Made by a program: the position numbers and the translations under genes
The notes under the pieces: generated by a model
The model's database searches: none
Seen by the model: the letters and a program-made list of their open reading frames with translations, nothing else
What the model was told of the DNA's origin: nothing
Assembly: GCA_034440635.1 (NCBI GenBank)
Contig: JAOTON010002267.1
Span: forward strand, 714,501-778,500
From: Lepas anatifera
Lineage: Eukaryota > Arthropoda > Thecostraca > Lepadidae
Reading direction: 5' to 3'
Length of the DNA: 64,000 bases
Shown: positions 22,627 through 34,177 of the stretch, in pieces
Layout: each line of letters begins with the position of its first letter
How positions within the stretch are numbered: position 1 is the stretch's first letter

Positions 22627-24477
22627 TTAACCCGCGCCCCACCAGGGATCCGGCGCCACCTTCGCTCCACCGGGGGGCCATCGATCCCCCCTCTAACTCA
22701 GAAAATATGGAGGTTAGCGAAAATCTGCAAAGTGCATTAGAAAGCTCGTGTGAATGCAGTAAGAAATTAATTCGCATTTTTAAGCGCTCAGGTCAATTTT
22801 TTGACCTTCAGAGGTCAAGAAAGGTCACGATAGGCTATTTTCGCTCAAATATGCAATGCTTAAGAAAACTGGGCATAGCTCCTATGCCATTAGAGCTATT
22901 GAGATCTGGTAAGTACATTTGATAGGAAATTGCCAGACCTTTTTCCGCTATGTGAAACGTAAATACCCGCCGCCAGTGGTTTGACCTCCAGAGGTCACCT
23001 CGTGACCTAATATGACCTGAGGTCACGAAAGGTCAGAAAGTGACCTTACCGTATATTAAATGAAAGCCAGTGACAAGAAAAACACGATGGTGTTTGTTTC
23101 AGCGCTTTAGTTTAACACGCGCATTGACGGGGGGCGGGTACCCGCCCCCTCGGGTTTTTCGGAGACAGAGAAAAACGGCGGCGCGTAGCGCCGCGTACTT
23201 GGTATACCTTTTCCTCATCATTTTTACAACTTCTGTAAACATTTTAAGGTTAGGTCATCTCAGGTCAGGTCACCAGTACAGGTCAAGTGACCCGACCTCA
23301 AAAAAGTTTAAGATAGCATAATTCGGAGCAGGGTGAACTTATCCGATTGAAACTCATATCACATAATGGCCCCACCGAGTTCTCTAAAATATGTTCCGGT
23401 ATTTTTGATATCGATAACCTAAGGTCGTACGAGGCATGACCTCTCCATAGGAAATACATGGGAAAAATGGTTTTACGGAATAACTCAATAACGGATGGTG
23501 ATAGAGCATTTATTTTAGCTGCATTAGACTCGCCTGGGCTTTGCGGTTCTAATGATATGCATTTTATATAATTTGACCCTGACCTGACCTCAGGTCGGTC
23601 AAATCTTCGATTTGACCTAGCAAGGTCAATTATATATCATTCGATTCGCTTGCTAAGAGGATTCATATAGTTTAAGTCGTTTTGCTCTATCTTTATTTGT
23701 TCAGATGTAATGGCCGAAAAACTGAATTTACATGTTATCCCTATGACGGGCATGTTTTGACCTCTCGTGACCTTAAATGTGACCTGACAAAAAATGGTTC
23801 AATGTTTTCGATGGAGAAGTGGATGGGCAGTCCAACACCGTTTACCGTTTTTCGCTACCTACCGTGGTTCTCGAGATCTTAGGGGCGGGTACCCGCCCCG
23901 TCAATCAAGTGGCTCGACCCCGTCAATGGCGTGTTAATTAGGTCAAAAGTTATTGTCAAAATACTGTTTTTGACCCCTGGTGACCTTGGATGACCTTGGA
24001 AAAGTCAAAGGGCAAATATGACCCCTGGGATCCGTGAAAGGGTGTCCATAAACGCTGTTCTGAACAGTCTGAGCATTTGCAATCATTTTTGTGGCTTTTA
24101 GATCATGAGATAGCTTTTCCAATGCTTTTCCAATGGGAGAGATCGCCTCGTGACATGACCTCAGGTCACGAAATCGAAAAATCCCGGTTATACACGTTAT
24201 AAACCCTGGAAGGGTTATGAAGTGTAGCAAGTTTCAAATCGATCGACTAGGAAATGTAGCTCTTGTAGAGCTTCAAAATTGAAATTAGGTGACCTTGGTT
24301 GACCTCGCCTGGTGGCCTGACCTTGGGTGACGCAGGGTAAAAATTTTCAGGGATGGTAGGAAAATGATGAGGTAAGAGATAGAGCCCTCAACCGCGGTGC
24401 TGCATTTCTTCGTTTTTCTGCTATATCGAAAAAAACCTTAGGGGGGCCATCGATGGCCCCGGTGGGGCGAGGGTTAA
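22627..24477 (+). mobile_element. TTAA element, family B (copy B-1), split by A-3
   Basis: Left end TTAACCCGCGCCCCACC with the motif duplicated around GCCACCTTCGC, then a damaged ATCGAT-centred palindrome. The right end has the intact palindrome GGCCATCGATGGCC, then GGTGGGGCGAGGGTTAA. Without the nested A-3 it is about 1.03 kb, the same as B-2. The interior has TGACCTCCAGAGGTCA and similar half-site pairs. Confidence 0.9.
23112..23937 (-). mobile_element. TTAA element, family A (copy A-3), nested in B-1
   Basis: Complete 826-bp minus-strand copy with TTAA at both ends. It sits in a TTAA that uninterrupted B copies keep intact as CTAGCTTAATTAGGTC (for example in B-2 near 25820), so the TTAA target duplication is visible directly. 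Confidence 0.9.
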
Positions 24478-25029
24478 TACGAAAAAGAACAGTAATAAGC
24501 AAAAACTTTGTTACAAGTCCCCCTTTTTAAGTCTCCTACATCCGCCCGTGGACAAAAATGAAAAAATAGGTTTCTAACATTTCTTAGTACAAGTCACAAA
24601 CGTCAAGTCACTTCAGATTACAGCGTCAGCGTCACAAGCATAAATCCGAAAATGTCCGATATTTACCCCTCCTGGCTCCACACTTGAATTTCGAATTTCA
24701 ACAAACCCAAAATATATGTGTATCGGCATAAAATTATGAAACTACACACGAAGTTTCATACAACTCGAATAATAAATGGAGGCGCAGTGATCAGATGAAA
24801 AGTTCAAAATATCCTATTATTTTGCCCCCTGACCCCCTATTTGGAAATTTTTTAAAATTAATGTAGCTAAACAGAGAGTTAACATCAAAGCAAACAACAT
24901 AGTTTTTGTTTCATTGAAATCGGTCGAGCACTTTCGGAGATATCGGGGGGGCGCCATGGAGCCCCCTACCGATTGTGACTTCTTACAGGGGTGGCGTAAT
25001 AGGGTTTAAACTTTGCTCAAAGTGCCAAC
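24478..25029. other. Non-coding stretch, possible decayed element
   Basis: AT-rich, with a short GC run near 24950 (GGGGGGCGCCATGGAGCCCC) that resembles the palindrome of the TTAA clan with a GGCGCCATGG centre. I cannot define ends. Confidence 0.35.
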
Positions 25030-25227
25030 TGCTTTGACCTGCATCACCTCAATATTGATCTGAGCCAAAAAGTAACTGATATAGTTTCTTCACGAATGTG
25101 TGTGCTCTATCCACCAGCATTCGCGTTTTTTTCGCTATCCCGCATAGGGGTCGAGTTCAACGGGGCTGTTCAAACACCCCCCCCACCAGGGTGAAGGTGG
25201 CTCGGAGACCCACCGGGGCGCGGGTTA
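25030..25227 (-). mobile_element. TTAA element, family D (copy D-3), left-end fragment
   Basis: Minus-strand D left end: half-sites, CGCTATCCCGCATAGG, palindrome centred on TGTTCAAACA, GGTGGCTCGG spacer and a terminal TTAC in place of TTAA. Confidence 0.7.
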
Positions 25228-25334
25228 CACTAATTAGCCAAAACAGCTAGAAGAAGAAGTCATGCGTGATGACTGGTTATTGATATCGAGAATCCCGTTA
25301 CCACAATTTGTTGTACTCGGTGACCTTGTGATAA

Positions 25335-26357
25335 CCTAACCCGCGCGCCACCGGGGGTCCGGCGCTACCTTCGCCCCACCGGGGGCATCGATGGCCTCCC
25401 CTAACTCCGAAAATATGGGGTTTAGCGAAAATCTGCAAAGTGCATTAGAAAGCTCGCGTAAATTTAGTACGAAAGTACCAGCATTTTTAAGCGCTCAGGT
25501 CAATGGTTTGACCTCCAGAGGTCAAGTTAGGTCACGATAGGCTACTTTCTCGTAAAATATGCAATGCTTAAGAGAACTGGGCATAACTCTTAAGCAATTA
25601 GAGCTCTTGAGCTCTGTTAAAGTACATTTGATGGGTAAATGCCAGACCTTCTTCCGCTATGTGAAACGTCATGACCTCCGGCCAGTGGTTTGACCTCCAG
25701 AGGTCACCTCGTGACCTAATATGACCTGACATCACGAAAGGTCAGAAAGTGACCGTGCCGCATATCAAATGAAAGCCAGTGATAAGACATACACGATGGT
25801 GTTTGATTTTGCGTTCTAGCTTAATTAGGTCAAAAGTTATTGGCAAAATACTTTTTTGACCCTGATGACCTTGGATGACCTTGCATAAGTCAAAGGGAAA
25901 ATATGGCCCCTGTAATCCATGGAAGGGTGTCTGAGAACGCTTTTCCGAGCACGCTGAGCATTTGCAATCATTTTTGTGACTTTTAGATCATAAGACAACT
26001 TTTCCCATGCTCTTTCAATGGGAGAGGTCACCTCGTGACCTGACCCCATGTCACGAAATCGAAAAATGCCAGATATGCACCTTGTAGACCCTGGAGGGGT
26101 CATAGAGTGTAGGAAGCTTCAAATCAATCGACTTTGAAATGTAGCTCTTATAGAGCTCAAAATTTGATGTGAGGTGACCTTGTTGACCTCGCCTGGTGAC
26201 CTGACGTTGGGTGACCTGGGTTAAAAAATTCAGAAATGATGGGAAAATGATGGGGTAAGAGATAGAACCCTCAACCGTGTTGCTGCGCCTCGTCGTCTTT
26301 CTGCTATCCCGAAAAAACCTTGGGGCATCGATGGCCCCTCGGTGGGGCGAGGGTTAA
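25335..26357 (+). mobile_element. TTAA element, family B (copy B-2), uninterrupted
   Basis: 1023 bp from a decayed CTAA to a perfect TTAA. It carries the duplicated left motif, an ATCGAT palindrome centre at both ends and a half-site-rich interior. It serves as the empty-site reference for the insertion in B-1. Confidence 0.9.
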
Positions 26358-27845
26358 GATATGAATCTGAGACCGATAGGAAGATTCCTCTTATTGCTGC
26401 ACCTCAAAACATTTTTGGAGTTTAGGTCCACTGACCTGGAATGGGGACGTGATCCAAGATGCCCTGGAACTACAATGTTGTGAATAGGTGCAAAAAAGAC
26501 GAGGTCACATATGTGTTACATCCGGCAAAGCCACGCAGCGTCATTTTTGACAGTCTGTGAAAAAGCTCAAATTGGCTTGGGGGTAGGGGGGGTCATCTTC
26601 CCGGTTCGAAAATTGTTACTGTGATGCTGCGTTTCGGCATGAGTGGTACCACCGGAAAATATTTGAGTTTTTCAGCTTATTTCCAGCTTCCTACCGACAA
26701 AATAATACCCTCATTAGAAGACGAAACCGTCGGAATTGGGGCTTCTGCATTGAGTGGTTACAACATTTTCCAGTTTTAACCAATTTGGCTGGAATCTGGA
26801 AAATGTTCAATGACAGTGGGAGATGGGAGATGGACCTCTCTGTCCTCTCTCCGACGGGTACGCCGTCCAGATTAAAAGCTCGACAGTTTCATTTTTTAAG
26901 GTCGATTGGTCGAGCGGGAGGATCGATGCACATGGAGAATAGCAGCACAAATGTTATCTTATCTTGAGCAAATATGTTTTCTGGATCTGTCAGTGTCCAA
27001 CCACAACATTTTATTTCACTGTAGCTAGTGCTGCTAACTGGTCTTTTTCACTGTATCTAGCGCACTGGTGATTTTTTATATCATGGAAAGTGTCTGAGGG
27101 TTCACGTGATTTTTCGTCATCCAAAACATCACTTCTAGATTGTTGTATTTTAATCACGAATTCACATCTCTATGTAGTAAATAAAAGTCCTGGCATGTCA
27201 TATGATGAGTCAGAATACGAAACGCGCAGGTAACTATCCAATGAAGAGTAAAATGTTGTACAATGCCCTATAAACAAGACGAGACATAGTTAACGGCTCC
27301 GTTCCTCTATCTCCTTGCCGCAACACCGTACCAACGTTGGATGTGATTCAGTAATCTAGAAACGTAACATATTCTGAGTGGATAGCAATGACTGTGCCGA
27401 AACAACAGCATCAAAACAAGTAACAGTCAGACGTGCAGATGCAAGAGAACCCAACAGTGTGAATCCACTGCCGCGCTCACTTTAACACCACTCGGAGGGT
27501 ACACCAGTTTCGCGGGCCGCGCGTATGCCGTGCTTCACACGCTTGCAGACACCCACGACACCCTCAGCAGACACCTTCTGCACAGTATGTGTGCCGTCGC
27601 AATCCTAAAACCCGTGATCAAGATGGTGGACGTTAAAATAGGTGGTCACACCGAGCTGTACTGCTCGGGAAGCCTAGTCTGTTCGCCAGTCAGTTCCTGT
27701 GATTCCCTAGGGCCAAAGGCTCCACTACCCAGTTATTGCAGGCTGCAACATTTTCCTCGCAAATGTGCACCTTGAGCTAGTTTAGGTACCTTCTCCATTG
27801 AATTTAAATGGCGCATCCTCGTGAGTGAGTAACGCTTTACGCAGG
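26358..27845. other. Flank downstream of the serine protease homolog
   Basis: No gene or repeat recognised. The minus-strand 3' UTR of the protease homolog must begin at 27845. Candidate minus-strand polyadenylation signals are ATTAAA (27149-27154) and AATAAA (27010-27015). Confidence 0.4.
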
Positions 27846-28439
27846 CTAACCTGTATAGATGCCGGTCTTTCCCTGTATCCAGTCAGAGTAGCTTGCTACG
27901 TTGACGTACACTCCGGGCCGGTTGGCCTCGGCACATCCGACACCCCAGGCCACCAGGCCGGCCACCGTCCACTGTCCATTACCAGTCTCGCAGGTGAGAG
28001 GGGCGCCGCCGTCACCCTCGCACGAGTCCTTCCCCTCCTCGCCACCGGCGCACACGAACGACCTCTGATCCAGGTAAAAATCGCCACCGAGCCTGGTCTG
28101 GCGCAGCTGATTCTGACAGTCGTTGTGGGGCACGATCGGGACGTCCACCTCCTTCTGGATGAAGCTGTACTGGCCGGACTGGCCGAACGCGTCCTTGCCG
28201 AAGCCGGCGACCCAGCACCGCTGGTAGTCGAAGGCCTGCCCGCTGGCCGGAAGACAGGCAGTGTTGATGTGCGGAGCGTTGTTGATGTCCACGGGCTGTG
28301 AGAGCCGGAGCAGGGCCACGTCGTTTTGCAGGTTGCCGGAGTTGAACCTGGGGTGGATGATGAGCTCGCTGATGTAGCGCTCTTGGTGGCGACAGGGCTC
28401 GTGGTTCGGGTCGCTGGCATCCCACTCACCGAAGCGAAT
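27846..28439 (-). CDS. Protease homolog exon 5: rest of the protease-like domain and stop
   Basis: Acceptor TCGCAG before 28439, phase 0. It codes for IRFGEWD, NDVALLRL (Asp region), CWVAGFG, KDSCEGDGGAPL (Ser replaced by Gly), and VAWGVGCAEANRPGVYVNV, ending in TAG at 27846-27848. The last exon is intronless over 197 residues. Confidence 0.92.
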   Translation of the reverse strand: MRFGEWDASDPNHEPCRHQERYISELIIHPRFNSGNLQNDVALLRLSQPVDINNAPHINTACLPASGQAFDYQRCWVAGFGKDAFGQSGQYSFIQKEVDVPIVPHNDCQNQLRQTRLGGDFYLDQRSFVCAGGEEGKDSCEGDGGAPLTCETGNGQWTVAGLVAWGVGCAEANRPGVYVNVASYSDWIQGKTGIYTG

Positions 28440-31400
28440 CTGCGAGCGCCGAAACACAGTTAGCACACGGCCACAAGTATTTCGACTAAATATAGCTTTA
28501 GCAACTGCAAAATTTGAAATAATTGTTCTTTCGTCCTATGCTGTACATAGCATTCATATATATTTTCTGCACTAAGTTAATATAGTTCTATCAGTCAATC
28601 TAAGCCAGTAGGTACCGTATAAATCATTCTAAGAAAAAATAAACACGTTATCTAAAGACAGACACAATCAATCGCTATGCTTGAGGATCAGAATACCTTC
28701 AGGTTTTCCTCTGTTTACATTCAGTTAGGAATATTACCTTCAGACCAGAGTAGTTATTCTGATACTTGTTGACATGATGGGCCACGGTCAGCACCCACTG
28801 GTCGCCAACCAGCACTCCGGAGGAGACGTAGGCGTCCTGATCTCTCAAAATGGTGGCTACCCAGGGGTACGCGCCGAAGCTGGCTTCAGCAGGCTGCTTG
28901 CTGTAGCCAGCGACGTTGATGATGGTGCGCTGGCCGCAGGAGCGCTGCTGCGCCGCCGGGCATCCACCTGCGGGTAATGCCCATTGACTATTACTATGTG
29001 CGGTCATTGCACTATGACCGCACACGCGCATTGCATTCTTTGTATAGGCTAGTTAGCCCGAGGAAGTTGGCAGACTGACGATCTCTTAACTCGTTTGTAT
29101 TTTCCTATTAACTTTTTAAGGCCGATGGGCTGCAGATGCTTGCTTTTAAAAGAGCACTGCTGTGTCTTTCTCTAGAGTGGAACGTGTACCGCTATGATAA
29201 AAAATCAAATATTTGGTAAACTTTGTTGAATGTTAAAAATAATAACGTTCCCTTGGTAGGGAAATAAAATATCATCACACTGAAAAAGACATTGCTGTTA
29301 TTGCCATACCTACAGGGTTTCAGGCCCGCAACCTCACAATTCTGGTAAGAGCATTACAAAATGATTACCCATGAACCTCGAATTCGGAAATATAGAGCTG
29401 TGATGGGTGGTGACATCCTTTCAGTGGTTCATACGGTTGGAAGCGCCTGGTTTTAGCAAGAATCATCTATCTGGCGCAAACCCAGGTCGCTGAACTCCAA
29501 GTCCAGGCAAAGCTAAACCTTTCCTCAAAAGCCGGCTCTATGCTAGGCTTTCCGGTATCCGAACCTACCCGCATCATTTTGTTCGCATTATTCCAATACA
29601 AACAAAAAACTGAGAGTGGGTTGCCTTAACTACGGGACATTGGTTATGCCGAAGAAATAAAATATCCTGTATGTTTCAGAACATGGAAGGAGTGTCACAT
29701 GTTATGATTTGGCTTAAAATATCGATACTAAGCTTTCTGAGATGCCTCAATCTAAGGTTATAACTACATCCCACAAACAGCAGCTTCAACAACATACCCA
29801 TCCAACAACGAAAAAAGTATTTCAGGGCTGCAGCCCGGGATAAGAAGAAAGGTGATCAACCATGCTTTTAAGACTTGCATAGATGAAACTGTGAACGTGC
29901 GGTGCTCCCGAAGCCTACACGATTATACTTGATCTTTCTGCCACATTATCTTCACAGCCAAAGCACTCTCCTGCACTCCTTGCCTGGGGTGGAGGGCTGT
30001 AGCAGACCTTCGCTGGGGGGGACAGCACACCTCCTGGTATGCGTTTGTGCACTGCAGCTGGTTATTGACGATCGTCTGTGAACGCAGGAGAAGGCTGTGA
30101 AACATACTGAGCTGCTCTGATTGAGCTGCCCCAGAACACACGCACTCACAATTATACACTTAGTTATGCCTTTTTCTTACTTTTTGTGTCAAGTTTCAGC
30201 CTTATCCGTCCAACGTGATGGCACAGAGACGCTGCTGACGTTTGTGCGCGTGTTTGGCGGGTGGATGAGAAGGGTCTCTACTCACTGGTCTTGTGTTCAC
30301 GATGCGGATGTCCAGCAGACCGGCGCCGTCGAAGCCCTCTTTGTACGGACACTCGCCCTGGTTGGTGCAGCTGCACTTCTCCTTCTTGGGTGTGCGACCG
30401 CCAGAGTACACTGTTAAAAAGGCACAACTTATATTTGTATACATATTTAGAAATAGTTAACCGTCTCCAACCAGGAGACATTCCAAAATTGTGTCATGGT
30501 AATCACACAGGTACACATACAATCGCGTAGCGTATGGGCAAAGCTTCCATTGAATCTATATCCCTTCGGGACAGTTGTGTTTCACACATTCCCTTTCACG
30601 ACCCACCATATGGAACTGCAAGAATACATCAATTTCTCGGACTCGGCAGAACAGAGAACTGCTACAAAGACACGTGGCGAGACCGTGCCCTCGGGGGCGT
30701 GTCACCACACTGGTCAATGGATTTAAAGGTTGATAAGGGCTAAGCTCCTAAAAACGATGGCGCTGGTTGGCCGTTCTGTGTCCTGAGCTTAGTCGACAAC
30801 TACCCCTTTTTGCGACATTCGGTGGAGCGTCAGAAGGCTGCCATGTTTTTGATCCAGGAACCTCCCTTGCTGAGCTGCGAAGTCTTAATTGAATGCGCCA
30901 AGACAGTGACGTAGCATTCCTAATAGAAACGACGATGGAATGTTGTTATGCTAAAATTAAGAGCCACATTTTCTGCTATACAAAGTCGATCCAAGAGAAA
31001 GGATGAGTTAGCCTGCACATTGATGGGGGTTTGAGCCTCCTTCGCTTTGACGGGGGGGGGGGGCAAGTACTCACTCCCCTAAGATTTCGAGAACCACAAT
31101 AGATATAAAAACGGTAAACGGCGTTGGATAGCTCATCTAATTATCACAGGAAAAATTTAACCACTTTTTCAGGTCACATTTAACACGCACATTGACAGGG
31201 GTTTGGGTACCCCCTCGGGTTTTTTGGAGACATAATACAAATTGCAGTGTGAAGCGCCGCCGTACTCAGCGCACCTTTTCCGATCATTTTTACAACTTCT
31301 GTCATAAATTTTAAGGCTGGATGACCTCAGGTCAGGTCAGCAGTGCAAGTCAAGTGACCTCACATCAAAAAAAGTTTAAGGCACCATACGTCAGAGCAGG

Positions 31401-33725
31401 GTGAATATATCCAATTGAAACTCGCATCACAAAATGGCCCCACCGAGTCTACAAAATATATTACGATGTTTCTATATCGATGACCTAAGGTCAGGTATGA
31501 GCCATGACCTCTCATTTGGCAATGCATGGAAAAATCTTTTAAGCCGAATAACCTAGTAATAGATGGTGGTAGAACATTTATTTTAATGGAATTAGGTTGG
31601 CCTTATCCTTGCGGTTCTAATGATATGTATTTCAACCTAATTTGACCTGGACCTAAAATTATGGAAATTAAAAAATTCTGAGATGTTGGCGGGTATCCTC
31701 CCCAGTCAATGCGCGTGTTAACCAGCGCCCCACGTTCCCCACCGGGGGCCATCGATGGCCCCCATCTGACTCCGAAAATATGAGCGTTAGCGCAAATCTG
31801 TAAAGTGCACTAGAAAGCTCGAGTAAATTCAGTAAGAAACTACTTCGCATGTTTTAGTGCTCAGGTCAATGGTTTGACCTCCAGAGGTCAAATTAGGTCA
31901 AGATCGGCTATTTTCACTCAAATATGCAATGCTTAAGAAAACTGACCATGACGCCTATGCCATTAGAGCTATTGAGATCTGGTTAAGTACATGTTATAGG
32001 AAATTGCCAGACGTTTTTCCGCTATGTGGAACATAAAGACCTCCCGCCAGTGGTTTGACCTCCAGAGGTCACCTCGTGACCTAAGATGACCTGAGGTCAC
32101 GAAAGGTCAGAAAGTAACCTTGCCGTATAGCAAATGAAAGCCAGTGACAAGACAAACACGATGGTGTTTGTTTTGGCGCTCTAGCTTAATTAGGTCAAAA
32201 GTTATTGTCAAAATACTTTTTTTGACCTCTGGTGACCTTGGATGACCTTAGAGAAGTCAAATGGCAAATATGGCCCCTGAAATCCGTGAAAGGGTGTCAA
32301 AGAACGCTTTTCTGCTCAAGCTGAGCATTTTCAATCGTTTTTGTGACTTTTAGATCGTAAGGCAGCTTTTCCCCATCCTTTTTCAATGGGAGAGGTCACC
32401 TCGTGACCTGACCTCAGGGCACGAAATCGAAAAATCCCGGATATACACCTTGTAGACCCTGGAGAGGTCATAAACTGTAGGAAGTTTCAAATTGATCGAC
32501 TTCAAAATGTAGCTGTTACAGAGTTCTAAAGTTGAAGTGAAGTGACCTTGGTTGACCTCGTCTGGTGGCCTGACCTTGGGTGACCCGGGGTAAAAAATTT
32601 CAGGAATGATGTGAAAATGATGCAGTGAGAGGTAGAGCCCTCAACCCCGGCGCTGCGCCTCGTCGTGTTTCTGCTATCCCGGAAAAACCTTAGAGGGGGC
32701 CATCGATGGCCCTTCCCCCGTGGGGCGAGGGTGAAATCAACCGAGAAGTACATATACTCATCCTGGCGGCAGTGGTAATATACTTCAGGCCTTAAATATA
32801 GGACACAAGAGACGTGTCCCAAAGTCACCAGTGGGCCCGAATGGCGTTGGACTATCAAGTTATCTCATATGCTTATGCTCCATTTCAATGCCAAATTTAC
32901 AGGGCTTCCCTCAATATATTGCAAATCATGAAAGCATTGTATAGTGCTTGTCCTGAGTCAGAAAAAATGAGCGTAGAGCAAAATGGCTCGTCTGTATCTA
33001 CCGTCCCACTGAATTTGTCGCACCTCCCACGGTATCATTTAATCTCAGAATTGACACCATATATATGCGTAGTACCTATCTAAGAAGTCACAAATATATT
33101 AACGTCGTTTACTCAGGCTTTCAGAATAGCTTCATGAAAAAGCCGAATGAAGTACTTGCGCACTGACATGTGAAATTCGGACAGTGTAAGCAAACGCTAA
33201 GATTCTAGTCCAATCGTATTTCCTCCCAGCCAAGACACACTAGTTAGTCAACTGACCCTAGCAACGGTATGCTCAGCTGGCTTGCGACTGTGATTTGCCA
33301 CTAGACTCACCAGTGGTATCCTGCTGAAGGTTTTGGTTGGTCTGCTGGGCGGGCGGCGCCGACACAGGCTGGTAGGAGGGCTGGAACGTGCCCTGGTTGT
33401 TGTTGTTGTTGACATACTGCGGCTGAGGGTTGTTGTTGACCACACGGGACGGGTAGTCGGAGCCAGGCACTGGATCCAGCTGACCCAGCTGATCGCCCAC
33501 CAGGCCGATCCGGGTGTCGGTATCGCCGCCGCCTTGCCGCTGCTGCTGCCGGAACTCACGCCGCAGCTGTTGCCGCTGCAGCCGCTGCTGTTGCCGTTGC
33601 AGCCGCTCCTGCTGACGCTGGAGCCGCTGCTGCTGGCGAAGCTGCTGCCTGAACTGCTGCGCGTTGAAGCCACTCTGAGACACCACGACCACCAGCAGGG
33701 CGGCGAGGACGAGACAGCGCAGCAT
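27846..33725 (-). CDS. Clip-domain serine protease homolog (PPAF2/masquerade-like), catalytically dead
   Basis: Secreted cofactor-type protein; relatives assist prophenoloxidase activation and clotting-type immune cascades in arthropod haemolymph. Five exons (33725-33311, 30410-30286, 30075-29967, 28967-28738, 28439-27846) join in frame for 490 residues. Seen: signal peptide (1-16), a Gln/Arg-rich stretch (about 22-67), an Asn/Gln/Pro linker, a clip-type domain with six cysteines (KCSC, EC, QC, VCC), then a trypsin-like domain (about 230-482). The triad is His280 (TVAHH), Asp333 (NDVALL) and Gly437 in GDGGAP where the family has GDSGGP, so it cannot cleave. The usual R-IVGG activation site and the His-loop cysteines are also missing. 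The third exon's 3' end is the weakest point: it was chosen to keep phase. Confidence 0.85.
28738..28967 (-). CDS. Protease homolog exon 4: start of the protease-like domain with His
   Basis: Acceptor CCGCAG before 28967 and donor GTAATA after 28738. The peptide includes FGAYPWVATIL and WVLTVAHHV, the FGEFPW and TAAH regions of the family. Phase 1 in, phase 0 out. Confidence 0.9.
28968..29966 (-). other. Third intron of the protease homolog
   Basis: About 1 kb without a recognised repeat. Any missing small exon between the clip and protease-like parts would lie here. Confidence 0.5.
29967..30075 (-). CDS. Protease homolog exon 3: second half of the clip domain
   Basis: Acceptor TTCACAG precedes 30075 in phase 0. 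The peptide TIVNNQLQCTNAYQEVCC supplies the last three clip cysteines. The 3' end at 29967 is a guess (weak donor GTGCTT) because it gives the required phase 1; a different donor or an extra small exon is possible. Confidence 0.6.
30286..30410 (-). CDS. Protease homolog exon 2: first half of the clip domain
   Basis: Acceptor AACAG before 30410 and donor GTGAGT after 30286. The peptide has KCSCTNQGEC and GAGLLDIRI, the C-x-C and G-x-G-x-IDIR features of clip domains in protease homologs. Phase 1 in, phase 0 out, matching neighbours. Confidence 0.85.
30411..31007 (-). other. Part of the first intron of the protease homolog
   Basis: No repeat or exon recognised in this 0.6 kb. Confidence 0.5.
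31008..31183 (+). mobile_element. TTAA element, family A (copy A-4a), left fragment
   Basis: Left end with TTAG for TTAA and the two terminal motifs, then AGCGA-type sequence. It is cut at its internal GTCACATTTAA where A-4b inserted. The rest of this copy is not found on the other side. Confidence 0.75.
31180..31721 (-). mobile_element. TTAA element, family A (copy A-4b), internally deleted
   Basis: Minus-strand copy of 542 bp beginning TTAACACGCACATTGACAGG and ending GTCAATGCGCGTGTTAA. It inserted at a TTAA of A-4a and shares its right TTAA with B-3. It lacks about 300 bp of the standard interior. Confidence 0.8.
31718..32735 (+). mobile_element. TTAA element, family B (copy B-3)
   Basis: Starts at the TTAA that ends A-4b and ends GGTGGGGCGAGGG-type with a decayed TGAA. 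It carries ATCGAT-centred palindromes at both ends and a half-site-rich interior. It lies in the first intron of the protease homolog. Confidence 0.85.
32736..33310 (-). other. Intron sequence next to exon 1 of the protease homolog
   Basis: No repeat or further exon recognised. Confidence 0.5.
33311..33725 (-). CDS. Protease homolog exon 1: signal peptide and Gln-rich region
   Basis: Start Met at 33725 gives a clean signal peptide (MLRCLVLAALLVVVV); an upstream in-frame ATG at 33758 would add 11 residues before it. A run of QQ/RQQ/LQRQQ repeats and an Asn-rich part follow. Donor GTGAGT begins at 33310, phase 1. Confidence 0.85.
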
Positions 33726-33889
33726 CTGCCGTCGAACGTGCAAGTCTGAGCTCAACAATAGCAGCGATGATCACAACTTTTTCGTCGATGTGAGGGAAGA
33801 AGCGGAAAGATCTGCATGGTAGGGTTCTAATCTGATGATTGGTGTTAAGGGAGCCGAAGTGACAGTGTCCCGAAACCTGAAATGGTCAA

Positions 33890-34076
33890 TAATAATAATT
33901 GTTGGGGTTTAACGACGCACCAACTGCCAGGGTCATACGGCGTCGCCAACTCTCACCCTGTTGGAAGGGATTTTGGGGATCAGATCGACTTATTCAGAGG
34001 CTCCGCCGGGACTTGAACCCGGGACCGGTGGCTTAGAAGACAAGGGTGCTATCCACTAAGCCACCTCATCCCCCCC
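33890..34076 (-). mobile_element. tRNA-derived SINE with target duplication
   Basis: On the minus strand: a tRNA-Arg(TCT)-like head with A box (GTGGCTTAGTGGATAGC) and B box (GGTTCAAGTCC), a central domain reading CGCCGTATGACC and GTCGTTAAACC, and an AAT-rich tail. An 11-bp perfect duplication GAAATGGTCAA flanks it (33879-33889 and 34077-34087). The head's acceptor and anticodon stems are poorly paired, so it is a SINE and not a tRNA gene. Confidence 0.9.
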
Positions 34077-34177
34077 GAAATGGTCAAGGAAGGCATCGAG
34101 CCAATGGGGAAAACCCACAAGAGCATTTAGCGAAATGGACAAGCCGATATAAGAAGAGCCTCCAAGAAGCCATATCA

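Noticed and set aside
27825..28301. Plus-strand open frame of 158 codons
   Set aside because: Antisense shadow of the last exon of the protease homolog.
33333..33749. Plus-strand open frame of 138 codons rich in Leu and Pro
   Set aside because: Antisense shadow of the glutamine-rich exon 1 of the protease homolog, which has a signal peptide, a good donor and matching phase.
34003..34075. tRNA-Arg gene
   Set aside because: The A and B boxes are there, but the acceptor and anticodon stems pair poorly. It is the head of a SINE with its own target duplication.
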